From contig CAWFDX010000004.1 of assembly GCA_963814645.1 (NCBI GenBank), positions 1,426,001 to 1,490,000 on the forward strand: DNA of 64,000 nucleotides. Direction: 5' to 3'. The translations under genes and the position numbers were made by a program. Positions within the stretch are counted from its first letter, which is position 1. Each line of letters begins with the position of its first letter. Below, piece by piece: positions 1-8,435 of the stretch. The DNA comes from RYN-230 sp963814645. GTDB taxonomy: Bacteria > Actinomycetota > Actinomycetes > Streptosporangiales > Streptosporangiaceae. Below the pieces are notes generated by a model. That model was not told the DNA's origin. It did not search any database and saw nothing but the letters and a program-made list of their open reading frames with translations.

Positions 1-2575
1 CCGCCGCCTGGTAGGGCTCGGCCAGCCGGTCCCAGACCGCGATCGCCGCGTCCCAGTGAGCCAGTGCGGAACCTCCTGGCCCGGTCCCGGTAACCGCGGT
101 GAACGTCAGCCGCCAGGCCTGCTGCACCGGGCCCACCACGTCCATCTTGCCGGCCAGCTCGGCCAGCCGCCCGAGCAGCTCGGCCGCCTGCCGGGTGACG
201 GCCCGGTCCCGTCCGGCCGGGCCCGCCGCGGTGCAGATACGGGCGCCGGTGGTGACCAGCGGCCAGGCGTACCGCCGGTCCCGGGCCAGGTCGAACTGGC
301 CGTCCATAGCCGTGATCACATCCAGTGCCTGGGCCGTCCGGCCGTCGGCCGCGCAGACCTCGGCCTCCAGCTGCGCCTGCGGCAGGTAGTACTGGCCAGC
401 CCGGTGGACCCGGTATGGGGAGCGGCTGAACGATTCCCGGGTGGCCTCGGCCACCGCCCGGGTGGCCTCGGCCACCGCCCGGGCGGTGGCCAGGTCACCG
501 CGGCGCACCGCGATGCCGCCCGCCACGATGCGCAGCGCCAGCCGGTTGAGCCGCGGCGGGGACAGCGCCAGGGCGTGCTCGATGACCACGATGGCTTCAT
601 CCCAGCGGCCGAGTGAGACGAGCGGCTCGGCCACGTTGATGGCCAGGAACGTGCCGGTGGTCCGGGCCAGCCCGTAATCTGCGGCGCTGGTGATGCCGTC
701 CCTGGCCAGCTGCGCGGCCCGCTCGTGCTCGCCGATGCCCTCCAGCACGTGCGACTCGTTGATGGCCGCGTGCACCAGCGGGCGCAGCGCGCCGCTGCGC
801 CCGGCCAGTGCCCGGGCCTCGCCAAACAGCCGCAGCGCCGCCTCGTCCCGGCCGTCGTTCGCCTCCATCATGGCCAGCTCGCACAGGGCACTGACCTGGG
901 TCTCCGCGGCACCCGCCTGACGGGCCAGGGACAGCGCCTCGGTGGCGGCGAGCCGGGCCTGCGGGCTGTACGGATTGACCAGGTATCTGGCTTCGCTGAC
1001 CAGCACCCGGGCCCGCGCCGCGTCGTCCAGGCCGGCCGGCACCAGGGCCAGCGCGGCGCGCAGGTCAGGAGCGGGATCCAGCCGGCCAGAGTGCTTGCCC
1101 AGCATGGCCCGCGTCTCCAGCAGCAGCGCCGCCCGGGCCGGCTCGGCCGCCGGGTCGATCTCCTTCAGCGCGGCCGTGGCGAACGCGATGCCGCGCTCGT
1201 TCTCGTCGGCCTCGTCCGCCGCGGCGGTGGCCCGCTCCAGCACGACCAGGTGGCTGGCGCCGATCCGGTCGGCGGCATCCGGCACCCTGTCCCACAGTTC
1301 GAGGACCCGGGACAGCAGGGTGAGCTGCTCGGCGTGCGCCAGGGCATGCTCTGCCACGGCCGCCGCCTGCCACGCGCTGATCAGCGCCCAGGTGGTGTCG
1401 TGCGCGTAATACCAGTGGTGCGCCTCCTCGATCAGCCCGCGGCCCGGCGCCACCAGCGCTGGGCTGGAGCTGAGCACTTCGGCGAACCGGTTGTGCAGCC
1501 GGGTCCGCTCGCCGGGCAGCAGGTCGTCGTAGATCGCCTCGCGGATCAGCGCGTGCCGGAACGCGTAGCCGTGCTCGTCGGCTGTCAGCACATTGCCCGC
1601 CACCGCGGGCCGCAGGCCCCGGGCCAGATCCTCGCTGGTCAGCCCCGTCACCGCGGCCAGCAGGGCGTGCCCGGTCCGCTGCCCGCCCGCGCTGGCCGCG
1701 CCGAGCAGATCCTGGGTCTCCTCAGGCAGCCGCCGCACCGCGGCGAGCAGCAGATCGCGCAGCGACTCGGGCAGTTCGCTGCCCGGCCCGCCGTCCCGGC
1801 TCAGCAGTTCCTCGACGAACAGCGGGTTGCCTTCGCCGCGCCGGTATACCTCGTCCGCCAGCCACGGCTCCGGCTCCCGGCCGATGATCCCGGCCACCAG
1901 CTCATCGGCGTGCACCCGGCCCAGCCGGGGCAGCTGGATCCGCCGCACCCAGGGATGCCGGCTCAGCTCGGCGAGCAGCGGCCGCAGCGGATGGGTGCGG
2001 TGCAGATCGTCGGACCGGTAGCTGACCATGATCAGTACCCGGTTCAGGACCTGCTGGCTGCCGATAAGGAACGCGATCAGGTCGCGAGTGGACCGGTCGG
2101 CCCAGTGCGCGTCCTCGATGATCAGTACCACCGGGCTGGTCTCGGCCAGCCGCTCCAGCAGCGTGAGCATCTGCTCGAACAGCCTGGCCCGGGCCACCCC
2201 AGGGTCAGCCTCCGGTGCCGCCTCGCCGAACTCCGGCAGCAGCCGGGCGAACTCCCGGGTGGCCCGGCCGGGCAGCAGCTCCGCCACGCCGGCCGCGCCC
2301 ATGTCCCGGACCAGTTCGCGGAGCATCGCGGCGAACGGGGCGAACGGCAGCCCGTCGGCGCCCAGGTCCAGGCAGCCTCCGGCGAGCACCCGCGCGCCAG
2401 TGCCGCCCGCCCGGGCGGCGAACTCGGTGATCAGGCGGGTCTTGCCGATGCCGGCCTCGCCGCCGATGAGCAGCGTGGCAGGGCCGCCGTCCCGGGCCCG
2501 GGTCAGTGCGGCATCCAGCTCCGCCAGGTATTCACCCCGGCCGACCAGAGCCGGGCTGTTCATCCGGGGGCTCAT
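1..2575 (-). CDS. LAL/MalT-type LuxR family ATPase regulator (partial, 3' end outside window)
   Basis: Large ATP-binding LuxR-type transcriptional regulator; 858 codons are visible and the frame is still open at the left edge. An AAA/NACHT-like module lies at the N-terminus, with Walker A GGEAGIGKT at residues 38-46 and Walker B VVLIIEDAHWAD near 147-158. The remainder is Ala/Leu/Arg-rich and helical, as in the TPR-like arm of the family. The last visible residues (HWDAAIAVWDRLAEPYQAA) match the stretch that normally precedes the C-terminal LuxR helix-turn-helix, so that domain is inferred to lie just beyond position 1. Start ATG 2575 or in-frame ATG 2563; neither has a good ribosome site. 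A 21-bp tandem duplication lies at 439-480. Ligand and targets are unknown. Confidence 0.85.
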   Translation of the reverse strand, partial: MSPRMNSPALVGRGEYLAELDAALTRARDGGPATLLIGGEAGIGKTRLITEFAARAGGTGARVLAGGCLDLGADGLPFAPFAAMLRELVRDMGAAGVAELLPGRATREFARLLPEFGEAAPEADPGVARARLFEQMLTLLERLAETSPVVLIIEDAHWADRSTRDLIAFLIGSQQVLNRVLIMVSYRSDDLHRTHPLRPLLAELSRHPWVRRIQLPRLGRVHADELVAGIIGREPEPWLADEVYRRGEGNPLFVEELLSRDGGPGSELPESLRDLLLAAVRRLPEETQDLLGAASAGGQRTGHALLAAVTGLTSEDLARGLRPAVAGNVLTADEHGYAFRHALIREAIYDDLLPGERTRLHNRFAEVLSSSPALVAPGRGLIEEAHHWYYAHDTTWALISAWQAAAVAEHALAHAEQLTLLSRVLELWDRVPDAADRIGASHLVVLERATAAADEADENERGIAFATAALKEIDPAAEPARAALLLETRAMLGKHSGRLDPAPDLRAALALVPAGLDDAARARVLVSEARYLVNPYSPQARLAATEALSLARQAGAAETQVSALCELAMMEANDGRDEAALRLFGEARALAGRSGALRPLVHAAINESHVLEGIGEHERAAQLARDGITSAADYGLARTTGTFLAINVAEPLVSLGRWDEAIVVIEHALALSPPRLNRLALRIVAGGIAVRRGDLATARAVAEATRAVAEATRESFSRSPYRVHRAGQYYLPQAQLEAEVCAADGRTAQALDVITAMDGQFDLARDRRYAWPLVTTGARICTAAGPAGRDRAVTRQAAELLGRLAELAGKMDVVGPVQQAWRLTFTAVTGTGPGGSALAHWDAAIAVWDRLAEPYQAA
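439..480. repeat. 21-bp perfect tandem duplication inside the LAL regulator gene
   Basis: Two identical head-to-tail 21-bp copies (439-459 and 460-480, beginning GGGTGGCCTCGG) add an in-frame duplicated seven-residue helix segment (RAVAEAT-like) to the helical arm of the regulator. A partial third copy follows at 481. The length is a multiple of three, so the frame is kept; replication slippage is the likely origin. Confidence 0.8.
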
Positions 2576-2634
2576 AGTTACTAAGAATGCTACCCACTAC
2601 CGACATTCCGGGCGCTGCGCGCAGCGCCCGGCGA

Positions 2635-2886
2635 TCATGCCCCGTGGTGCAGCCCGGCCCGTGGCCGCATCGGCTCGGCGGCGTCCTCCACGTCGATGTA
2701 CAGCTCCCGGCCGCCCGGCAGCAGAACGCCCAGCGAATAGGTGATGATCCCGTCGAGGATCTCGCTCTGGCCGAGGACTTCGATGTCGATGACATCCGGG
2801 TGGCTGATCAGGAGACGGCACAGGACGCTGCCGGCATGATCGGCGGGCAGCGGCCCGGGTTTCCCTGGATCATCCGCAGCTGGCAT
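2635..2886 (-). CDS. hypothetical 83-residue protein
   Basis: Small gene upstream of, and in the same direction as, the LAL regulator (60-bp gap). I do not recognise the family. It looks coding because its composition is balanced rather than Arg/Pro-rich like the surrounding antisense frames: the middle reads as alternating hydrophobic strands (DVIDIEVLGQSEILDGIITY, then LLPGGRELYIDVED) and codon third positions are mostly G or C. It is acidic, probably cytosolic, with no signal peptide or membrane segment. ATG at 2886; an alternative start cannot be excluded. It could be a small partner of the adjacent regulator, but only proximity suggests this. Confidence 0.5.
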   Translation of the reverse strand: MPAADDPGKPGPLPADHAGSVLCRLLISHPDVIDIEVLGQSEILDGIITYSLGVLLPGGRELYIDVEDAAEPMRPRAGLHHGA

Positions 2887-3372
2887 CCGGCCACCGGGGT
2901 ATCCGGGTTACCGCCTTCCGTAGCACCACGCCGGACGAGCTTGGCACTCGGGGCGGAACAGTGTATGCGAACACATTTCCTACGGTAACTCGGCGTGAGC
3001 GCAAGAAGCCGGAATGAGGCGCCAGAACGGTTTGCGGCGTGTCTCCCGGCCGGCGATTCACCGGCCGCGCCGTTATCCCGCGCTGGCCCGGCCCGCGGCG
3101 GGGCCACCGTTGACACGGGCAGGCCAGACCCCACATGTCACCCCGGGACACCGAAAAAATGCCGCTTTTGCCGGTTACGTCCGGTACTGCGGAGGGACAG
3201 GTGCCCTGCCAGCAACGGCCACGACGCTACGGCTGGGATCTTTCACGCGTCTGGCCCGCTAGAACCGGGATGAATCGGGCGGTGACCGGACCAGATCCGT
3301 GAAAAGTCGCTGCGGCGCTGGTCGATGGACCCGGCCCGGCAGGCCTGGACGGAGCCACGACCGGACCATAAG
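2887..3372. other. intergenic region without a recognisable gene
   Basis: 486 bp between the small hypothetical gene and the end of the kinase gene. Six-frame reading gives only short Arg/Pro-rich frames. It holds one copy of a dispersed motif, ATCCGTGAAAAGTCGCTG (3295-3312), found again around 29.7-29.8 kb. No RNA gene was recognised. Confidence 0.5.
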
Positions 3373-5241
3373 TCAGCGGCTTTGAGCTGGGTTCACCCGG
3401 CCGGCGCGGTTGTCCCGCGTCAGCCGGGCCGATGGCGAGCCGCCGTTGCCGCTGTCGGTCGCGCTGGGGGTCGCGGCCGGCGCGCTGGGGGTGGGCGAAG
3501 CGGCGGGCGGGGTCGGCGTGGGTGCGGTGCTGGGTGTGGACGAGGCGACGGTTGGCGTGGGCTGGGTGGACCCGTGCCCGTGGTGCCGTCGGTGACCGGC
3601 TCCATGGCCCGTGCCCCGATGGCCTCGCTGGCCGGCCTGGCTGTGCTGAGTCGCGGCGGCCTGATGCGGGCCCGGCGAGTGCCGGGGGCTGGACTGCTGG
3701 GCGGCCGGGGCCCGGCTGGGTGAGTTGTGGCCAGCCGGCCCGGTGCCGGGGTCGCTGGCCAGCAGCCAGATGACGGCGCCGGCCAGGCCAGCCGTGGCCA
3801 GGGCGGCCAGCATCAGGAACGACCGGCCCGCCCTACGCCGGCCGGGTGCGTGACGGCCGGGCGCGGCGGACCAGGGCACGCCGCCCGCGCCGGCACCAGG
3901 ACCGCCGGCTGTACCAGGCCCCGCGGCTGCACCAAGCCCGGCCGCGGCACCAGGCCCCGCGGCTGTACCGGGCCCGGCCGCGGCACCAAGCCCGGCCGCG
4001 GCACCAAGTCCTGCCGCGGCACCAAGTCCTGCCCCGGCACCAAGCCCGGCCGCGGCACTAGTTCCAGCGAAACTAGTTTTGGTGGGATCGGTGCTGGTGG
4101 CGCTGGTGCCGGTATGGCGGGCTCCAGCAAGACTGGTTGCGGTGTGGCTAGTTTCGGCCGGACTGTTTGCGGTGGGGTTGGTTCCTGAGGTGCTCGTGCC
4201 GGCGAGACCGGCCGGGTTCGGCGCGTCCACCTCGGCCGCGTTCCAGACGGCGGCGTCCCAGCCGGGAGCGTTCCAGGCTGCGGTGTTCCCGTCAGTGCTG
4301 GGCCCGGCTGGGCTGTCCACGGCGGCGGTGTGACCCGCTTCGGTGCCGTCGGCGAAACTCGGGCCGGCCGGGGTGGTGGATCCGGCCGGGGCGGCCGGTG
4401 ACCCCGAGATGGCCGCGCGGATCAGGCCGGCCCGGGCCAGGACCGCGATGGCCGAGGCGGGCCGGGCGCGCGGATCTTTGCGGGTGAGGTCGGCGACCAG
4501 TGCGGCCAGCTCGGCGGGCACCGACTCCGGCAGCGGCGGCATGTCCCGCTCCACGTGGGCCAGCGCCACCACCAGCGGATCGCCGGCGAACGGAAGCTGG
4601 CCGGTCAGGCACTGGTGCGCGACGACGCCGAGCGCGTACAGGTCTGTCGCGGGCGTGGCTGGGTTCCCGCCGAAACGCTCCGGGGCCAGGTAGGCGGGGG
4701 TCCCGGTCAGCGCGCCAGTCCGGGTGTGCACCACCGATCCGGCCGCCCGGGCGATCCCGAAATCCGTGATCTTGATTAGCCCGTCCTGGCTGAGCAGCAG
4801 GTTGCCCGGCTTGATGTCCCGGTGCAGCAGGCCGGCCCGGTGCGCGGCGGCCAGGCCGCTGGCCGCCTGCTCGATCATGTCCAGGGTGCGCGCCGGGCTG
4901 AGCGGGCCGCCGTCCAGGTGCCGGGCCAGCGACGGCCCGTCGATCAGTTCCAGCACTAGGTAGGCGGGCTCAGGCGGGGCAGGCTCGCAGTAGTCATAGA
5001 CCTGGGCGATGTTCGGGTGCGAGAGCGAGCCGGCGTGCTGGGCCTCGGCCCGGAACCGGGCCAGGCCATCCGGCTGGCTGGCGTGCTCCGGGTGCAGCAG
5101 TTTGACCGCGACGGCGCGGCTGAGTGCGAGGTCGGTGCCACGCCATACTTCGCCCATGCCACCGGCCGCTATGCGTGCATCGAGCCGGTATCTGCCGTCC
5201 AGCACCTGTCCAGGCTCAGCCACACGGGCGCTGCTACCCAT
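3373..5241 (-). CDS. receptor-like serine/threonine protein kinase with Ala/Gly-repeat juxtamembrane linker
   Basis: PknB-type Ser/Thr kinase, 622 residues. The N-terminal catalytic domain is complete: glycine loop AAGGMGEVW (25-33), ATP-binding Lys47 in AVKLL, catalytic loop HRDIKPGN (140-147), DFG 160-162, activation segment ending GTPAYLAPE (180-188). After residue ~275 comes a long low-complexity Ser/Thr/Ala linker, then about nine hexapeptides of AAGLGA/AAGPGT type (394-450), one membrane helix (about 474-496, LMLAALATAGLAGAVIWLL) and a ~125-residue outer tail rich in His, Pro, Ser and Thr without a folded domain. So the kinase faces the cytoplasm and the disordered tail the cell wall. 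Start ATG 5241. Substrates unknown; neighbours give no clue. Confidence 0.93.
   Translation of the reverse strand: MGSSARVAEPGQVLDGRYRLDARIAAGGMGEVWRGTDLALSRAVAVKLLHPEHASQPDGLARFRAEAQHAGSLSHPNIAQVYDYCEPAPPEPAYLVLELIDGPSLARHLDGGPLSPARTLDMIEQAASGLAAAHRAGLLHRDIKPGNLLLSQDGLIKITDFGIARAAGSVVHTRTGALTGTPAYLAPERFGGNPATPATDLYALGVVAHQCLTGQLPFAGDPLVVALAHVERDMPPLPESVPAELAALVADLTRKDPRARPASAIAVLARAGLIRAAISGSPAAPAGSTTPAGPSFADGTEAGHTAAVDSPAGPSTDGNTAAWNAPGWDAAVWNAAEVDAPNPAGLAGTSTSGTNPTANSPAETSHTATSLAGARHTGTSATSTDPTKTSFAGTSAAAGLGAGAGLGAAAGLGAAAGLGAAAGPGTAAGPGAAAGLGAAAGPGTAGGPGAGAGGVPWSAAPGRHAPGRRRAGRSFLMLAALATAGLAGAVIWLLASDPGTGPAGHNSPSRAPAAQQSSPRHSPGPHQAAATQHSQAGQRGHRGTGHGAGHRRHHGHGSTQPTPTVASSTPSTAPTPTPPAASPTPSAPAATPSATDSGNGGSPSARLTRDNRAGRVNPAQSR
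3894..4062. repeat. degenerate 18-bp tandem repeats encoding AAGLGA-like hexapeptides
   Basis: About nine consecutive 18-bp units of the type GCACCAAGCCCGGCCGCG (plus-strand reading) lie inside the kinase gene and translate on the minus strand as Ala-Ala-Gly-Leu/Pro-Gly-Ala/Thr hexapeptides. Copies differ mainly at third positions and at the Leu/Pro and Ala/Thr codons, as expected of a slippage-prone array under frame selection. Confidence 0.85.
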
Positions 5242-5289
5242 GCGCGGCCGTCCTATCCAGGACTAGCCAAGCCGGTCCGGCTGGCCGGT

Positions 5290-7271
5290 TCAATGCTGGC
5301 TGGACGCCGCGATGGCCCGGTATACCGGCACGCCGTCCGCCCGGTAGTCGAACCGGAAACCGGTCTTGGCCAGGTACTGGGCCAGGCCGGCCACCGGGTG
5401 CCACTCGATGATCCAGCCGACGTCCATCCGCCGGGCGTCCTGCCGCGCCGCGGTCAGCAAACCCTGGTACTTGGGCGGCCGGCCAGCGCGGCCCGGATCG
5501 GGTGCTGATGCCGCTGCAGGGCCAGCAGATCGGCGTAGAACGGGTGCCCGAGGATGTCGTGTAGCGTCCCCTCCGGGATCCGGGACAGGTAGGCGATGGC
5601 CCGCGGGTGGCCGTCCGCGGTCGCCAGCACCTGGGCGTGCGGGTCGAAGGCCGCGCCCTCGCCGGGCAGCGTCACGCCGCCGCGGATGCCGAACGGCACG
5701 TCCACCACGATCGACGACGAGTGATCGGCAGCGATCGGCCGATCCAGGTCGGGGAGCGAGTCGCGAATCACGCCCACCCCGTTGGTGCTCGGCCAGCCCA
5801 GCTCCAACGCGCCGGCCAGCAACACCGGGATGAGCACCAGCGGGGCGTGCTGGCGCAGCCAGGTGACACCCGCCCCGGCCAGCATGGCGGCCGGCACGAA
5901 GCCGAGCATCAGGATGCGCGCCGCCTCCCGGAAGCCGGCCATGCCCGGGAGCTGGACGAACCAGGTGAACGGCATGATCATGGACACCCGCACGCCGTGC
6001 CAGATCTCGGCCAACGGCACGTACGTGGTGTTGCCGATATGCAGCGTGGCGCCCAGCCCGAGCGCGGCGGCGCCCAGCCACAGCACGGCCAGCAGCCAGG
6101 CGTTGCCCCGGCGCCACGCGGTGATCAGGCCGAGCAGCGCCAGCAGGCTGAGCACCAGGCCGAACGTGGGCACCCCGTCACCGGTGTGCTGCGCATAAAC
6201 GATCGGCTTCAGCCCGGTCAGCCCGTACAGCGCCACCCGCGGCGAGGGCGCGAACACGCCGGGGAGGTAGGAGCCAGAGGTCGTGTAATACCGGGACACG
6301 AGATCCGACGGCATGTACGCGCCACCGGACTTGGTCTGCGCCACCATCGCGGCGATCTGCGGGCTGGCCACCACCCCGGCGATCAGCACCGCCAGCCCGG
6401 TCATGGCCAGCTTGGTCCCCCCGGGTTGGGGTGGCGTGTCCGCACGGCTCGGATCCGGCCCGGCCCAGCCGTCCCAGCCCTGGGCCCCGAGCAGCCAGGG
6501 CAGCAGGATCACCGCGACCAGGATGATCACCAGGACCGCGGACTGCTGGTCGCTGAGCAGGCTGCCAGCCACGGCCAGGCCGAGGAACAGCGCCTCTGGC
6601 CAGCGTGGGGTGCGGCGCAGCCGGATGGCCGCCTCCAGCGCGATCGGCAGGAACAGCACACCGGCCGAGATGTTCAGCTGGAACCAGGCGTGCCAGGCGA
6701 TCTCCGAGGACAGCCCCAGGAACGCCCCGGCCGCGATCGGGCCGAGCTGGCCGGGCAGCCAGAGCCGGGCCGCCCGGTACATGGCGTAGCCGGTCAGCCC
6801 GGGCATCAGCACGGTGAGCAGATTGTACGAGGCACTCGGGCCGAACAGCACGGTCACCGGGAACATGACCACGCCCTCCAGCGGCATCAGCGCGTGGTAG
6901 CCGAGCTGAGCGCCGACCGGCGCCGCGATGAGCCGGGTGTACCACGGGTTGCCCAGGTGCTCGATCTGGTGTGCGATCCACCAGAAGTCCCAGACGTAGA
7001 CGCCGCCGTCCCGGGTCGCCTGGACCTTCCCGTCCACCAGGTAGGTGAATCGCGGCCACGTCACGGCGATGCCGGCCACCAGGTAGCTGACGAGCAGGGC
7101 GAACTGGCGGGCGACCGGGCTGGCGGCCAGCCTGGTGCCGGGCCGTAGCCGGCGGCGGGCGGGCGGGGCGGGAGCCGGTTCCCGGGTCAGTGGCCGCGCC
7201 GAGGTGATCAATAGTGGTTCATCGGCGGTGTAGATCGCGGGCTCCCGCTCACCGCTGGTGTCCGTGGTCAT
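5290..7271 (-). CDS. polytopic membrane protein, GT-C glycosyltransferase-like (single frameshift near 5465)
   Basis: Integral membrane protein of about 660 residues once one frame break is repaired. The frame from ATG 7271 gives many membrane helices (for example FALLVSYLVAGIAVTW, LAMTGLAVLIAGVVASPQIA), with a large first loop (RDGGVYVWDFWWIAHQIEHL) typical of GT-C-type lipid-linked sugar transferases and related actinobacterial membrane proteins. It stops at 5454, but the next frame carries an obviously related C-terminus (MDVGWIIEWHPVAGLAQYL to FDYRADGVPVYRA) ending at 5290. One missing C in the GCCGCCC run at about 5465-5470 explains both. No catalytic motif is certain, so the transferase idea is inference. 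Transcribed away from the array at 7.7 kb. Confidence 0.75.
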
Positions 7272-7654
7272 GTGCCGCTACCACGCAGCCTTCTGCTCAT
7301 ACTGTTGCCCATTCCCGCCACTGATCAACTGCCACCAGATCACCGATGCATAATGCCATAGCTAAGCAATTCTGCACGCCTCGGCTCCTCGTCAACCACG
7401 GGCACGTAACAAATGTCAAAAGACTGCGAATAATTTTATTAATTATCTGGCAAATTGCCGCTTGTGAACCTCACCCCGTGGGCTGACCGGCGGTCCTGCC
7501 CTGGCCGATTCGCCTGCCCACACCGGTATACCACGCCCGTCTGGCCGGTTACCCGAGGTAGCGGCCGGCCAGGATCACGTATACCGGCGCAGACGCTGGA
7601 TACTATGCGCCGGGCAAGCGGCATCCGCGGGTCTGTTAAGAAACAGAAAATATG
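7272..7654. other. intergenic region with AT-rich island
   Basis: 383 bp upstream of the membrane-protein gene. It holds an unusually AT-rich stretch for this genome (about 7405-7455, including AATAATTTTATTAATTATC), likely promoter or nucleoid-protein binding DNA. TTGACA occurs on the minus strand at 7414-7419, but no convincing -10 at the right distance was seen. No gene recognised. Confidence 0.45.
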
Positions 7655-7792
7655 CCGGTTGGGGGCTTAGCCCCCCGGTCGGCTGGGCTTTGCTCCCGGC
7701 CAGTTGGGGACTTAGCTCCCGGGCCGGCGTGGGCTTAGCTCCCCTGCCGGTTCCGGGCCAGGCCCCCGCCGGTTGCGGGCTTAGCCCCGGGG
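7655..7792. repeat. array of six 22-24 bp tandem repeats, most centred on a GGGCTTAGCCC hairpin
   Basis: Six head-to-tail units of roughly CCGGTTGGGGGCTTAGCCCC. The central CTTAG-like motifs sit at 7666, 7688 (CTTTG), 7711, 7734, 7758 (CCAGG) and 7780, so the period is 22, 23, 23, 24 and 22 bp. Most units are self-complementary (GGGGC-TTA-GCCCC) and could fold into short stems. The last unit overlaps the 3' end of the reductase-like gene and supplies its TAA stop (7781-7783). There are no spacers, so this is not a CRISPR. A terminator, protein-binding array or slippage product are all possible. Confidence 0.8.
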
Positions 7793-8314
7793 TGCGTAGC
7801 GGAGTTCCACCGACCCGTCCGGGAACGCCCGGTCCGCGCCCAGCAGCCGCAGCGGCAGCGCGGGCGCCCCAACGGGAGACAGGAGCACCCCGGTGCCGAG
7901 CAGCACCGGCAGCAGCACGATCTCCAGCCGGTCCAGCGCGCCGATCTCGCTGAACGCCCGGATCGTCTGCGGGCCGCCAACCAGGTGCACGTCGCCGCCG
8001 CCGTCCCGGGACCGCAGCGCCTCGGCCAGCGCGGCCGGATCCGGCACCGCGATCACATCCGCCGGGGTGCCGGCCGGCAGCGGCCGGCTGGTCAGCACGT
8101 ACACCTGCAGGCCGCGCCACGGCCAGTCCGGTGCGCCGAGCGCGGGCAGAAACGTATTCCGGCCCGTCACCACCGCGTCGCAGCCCGCGATGAACTCCGG
8201 GTAGCCGTGCGACTCACCGGGCACGAACCCATCCGCAAACGCGATGGCGGGCACCCCGTCGGCGTTGGCCACGAACCCGTCCACGCTGACCCCCATCCGC
8301 GACTTGATCAGCAT
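7781..8314 (-). CDS. RibD C-terminal / dihydrofolate-reductase-like protein
   Basis: 177-residue protein of the RibD-C/DHFR-like family, a cytosolic NADPH-dependent reductase fold; the substrate in these stand-alone members is usually unknown. Visible hallmarks are the N-terminal strand and SVDGFVA loop (MGVSVDGFVAN), a central strand and helix ending in VVTGRNTF, and the nucleotide-binding GGDVHLVGGPQTI with a C-terminal LEIVLLPVLLGTGVLL. Start ATG 8314 is preferred over the upstream in-frame codon at 8473 because GGAGGG lies 8 bp before it and the family begins this way. The stop codon is inside the hairpin repeat array. Divergent from the arginase-fold gene. Confidence 0.85.
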   Translation of the reverse strand: MLIKSRMGVSVDGFVANADGVPAIAFADGFVPGESHGYPEFIAGCDAVVTGRNTFLPALGAPDWPWRGLQVYVLTSRPLPAGTPADVIAVPDPAALAEALRSRDGGGDVHLVGGPQTIRAFSEIGALDRLEIVLLPVLLGTGVLLSPVGAPALPLRLLGADRAFPDGSVELRYAPRG

Positions 8315-8435
8315 CGGAACCCTCCATTCCGGCCGCCCCGGTGGCGGCTCACCTGAGACGTCGCAGCCCGGCGCGCGATCTCGACATCGGCGATGATGAT
8401 CAGTACCCGGAAAGCCCGGAGCGAAGGAGGCCGCG

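Noticed and set aside
725..2584. 619-codon plus-strand open frame
   Set aside because: Antisense to the LAL regulator; Gln/Arg/Pro/His-rich, without any domain, whereas the minus frame shows Walker motifs.
7655..7792. CRISPR array
   Set aside because: Units are contiguous at 22-24 bp with no unique spacers, and no cas genes are present.
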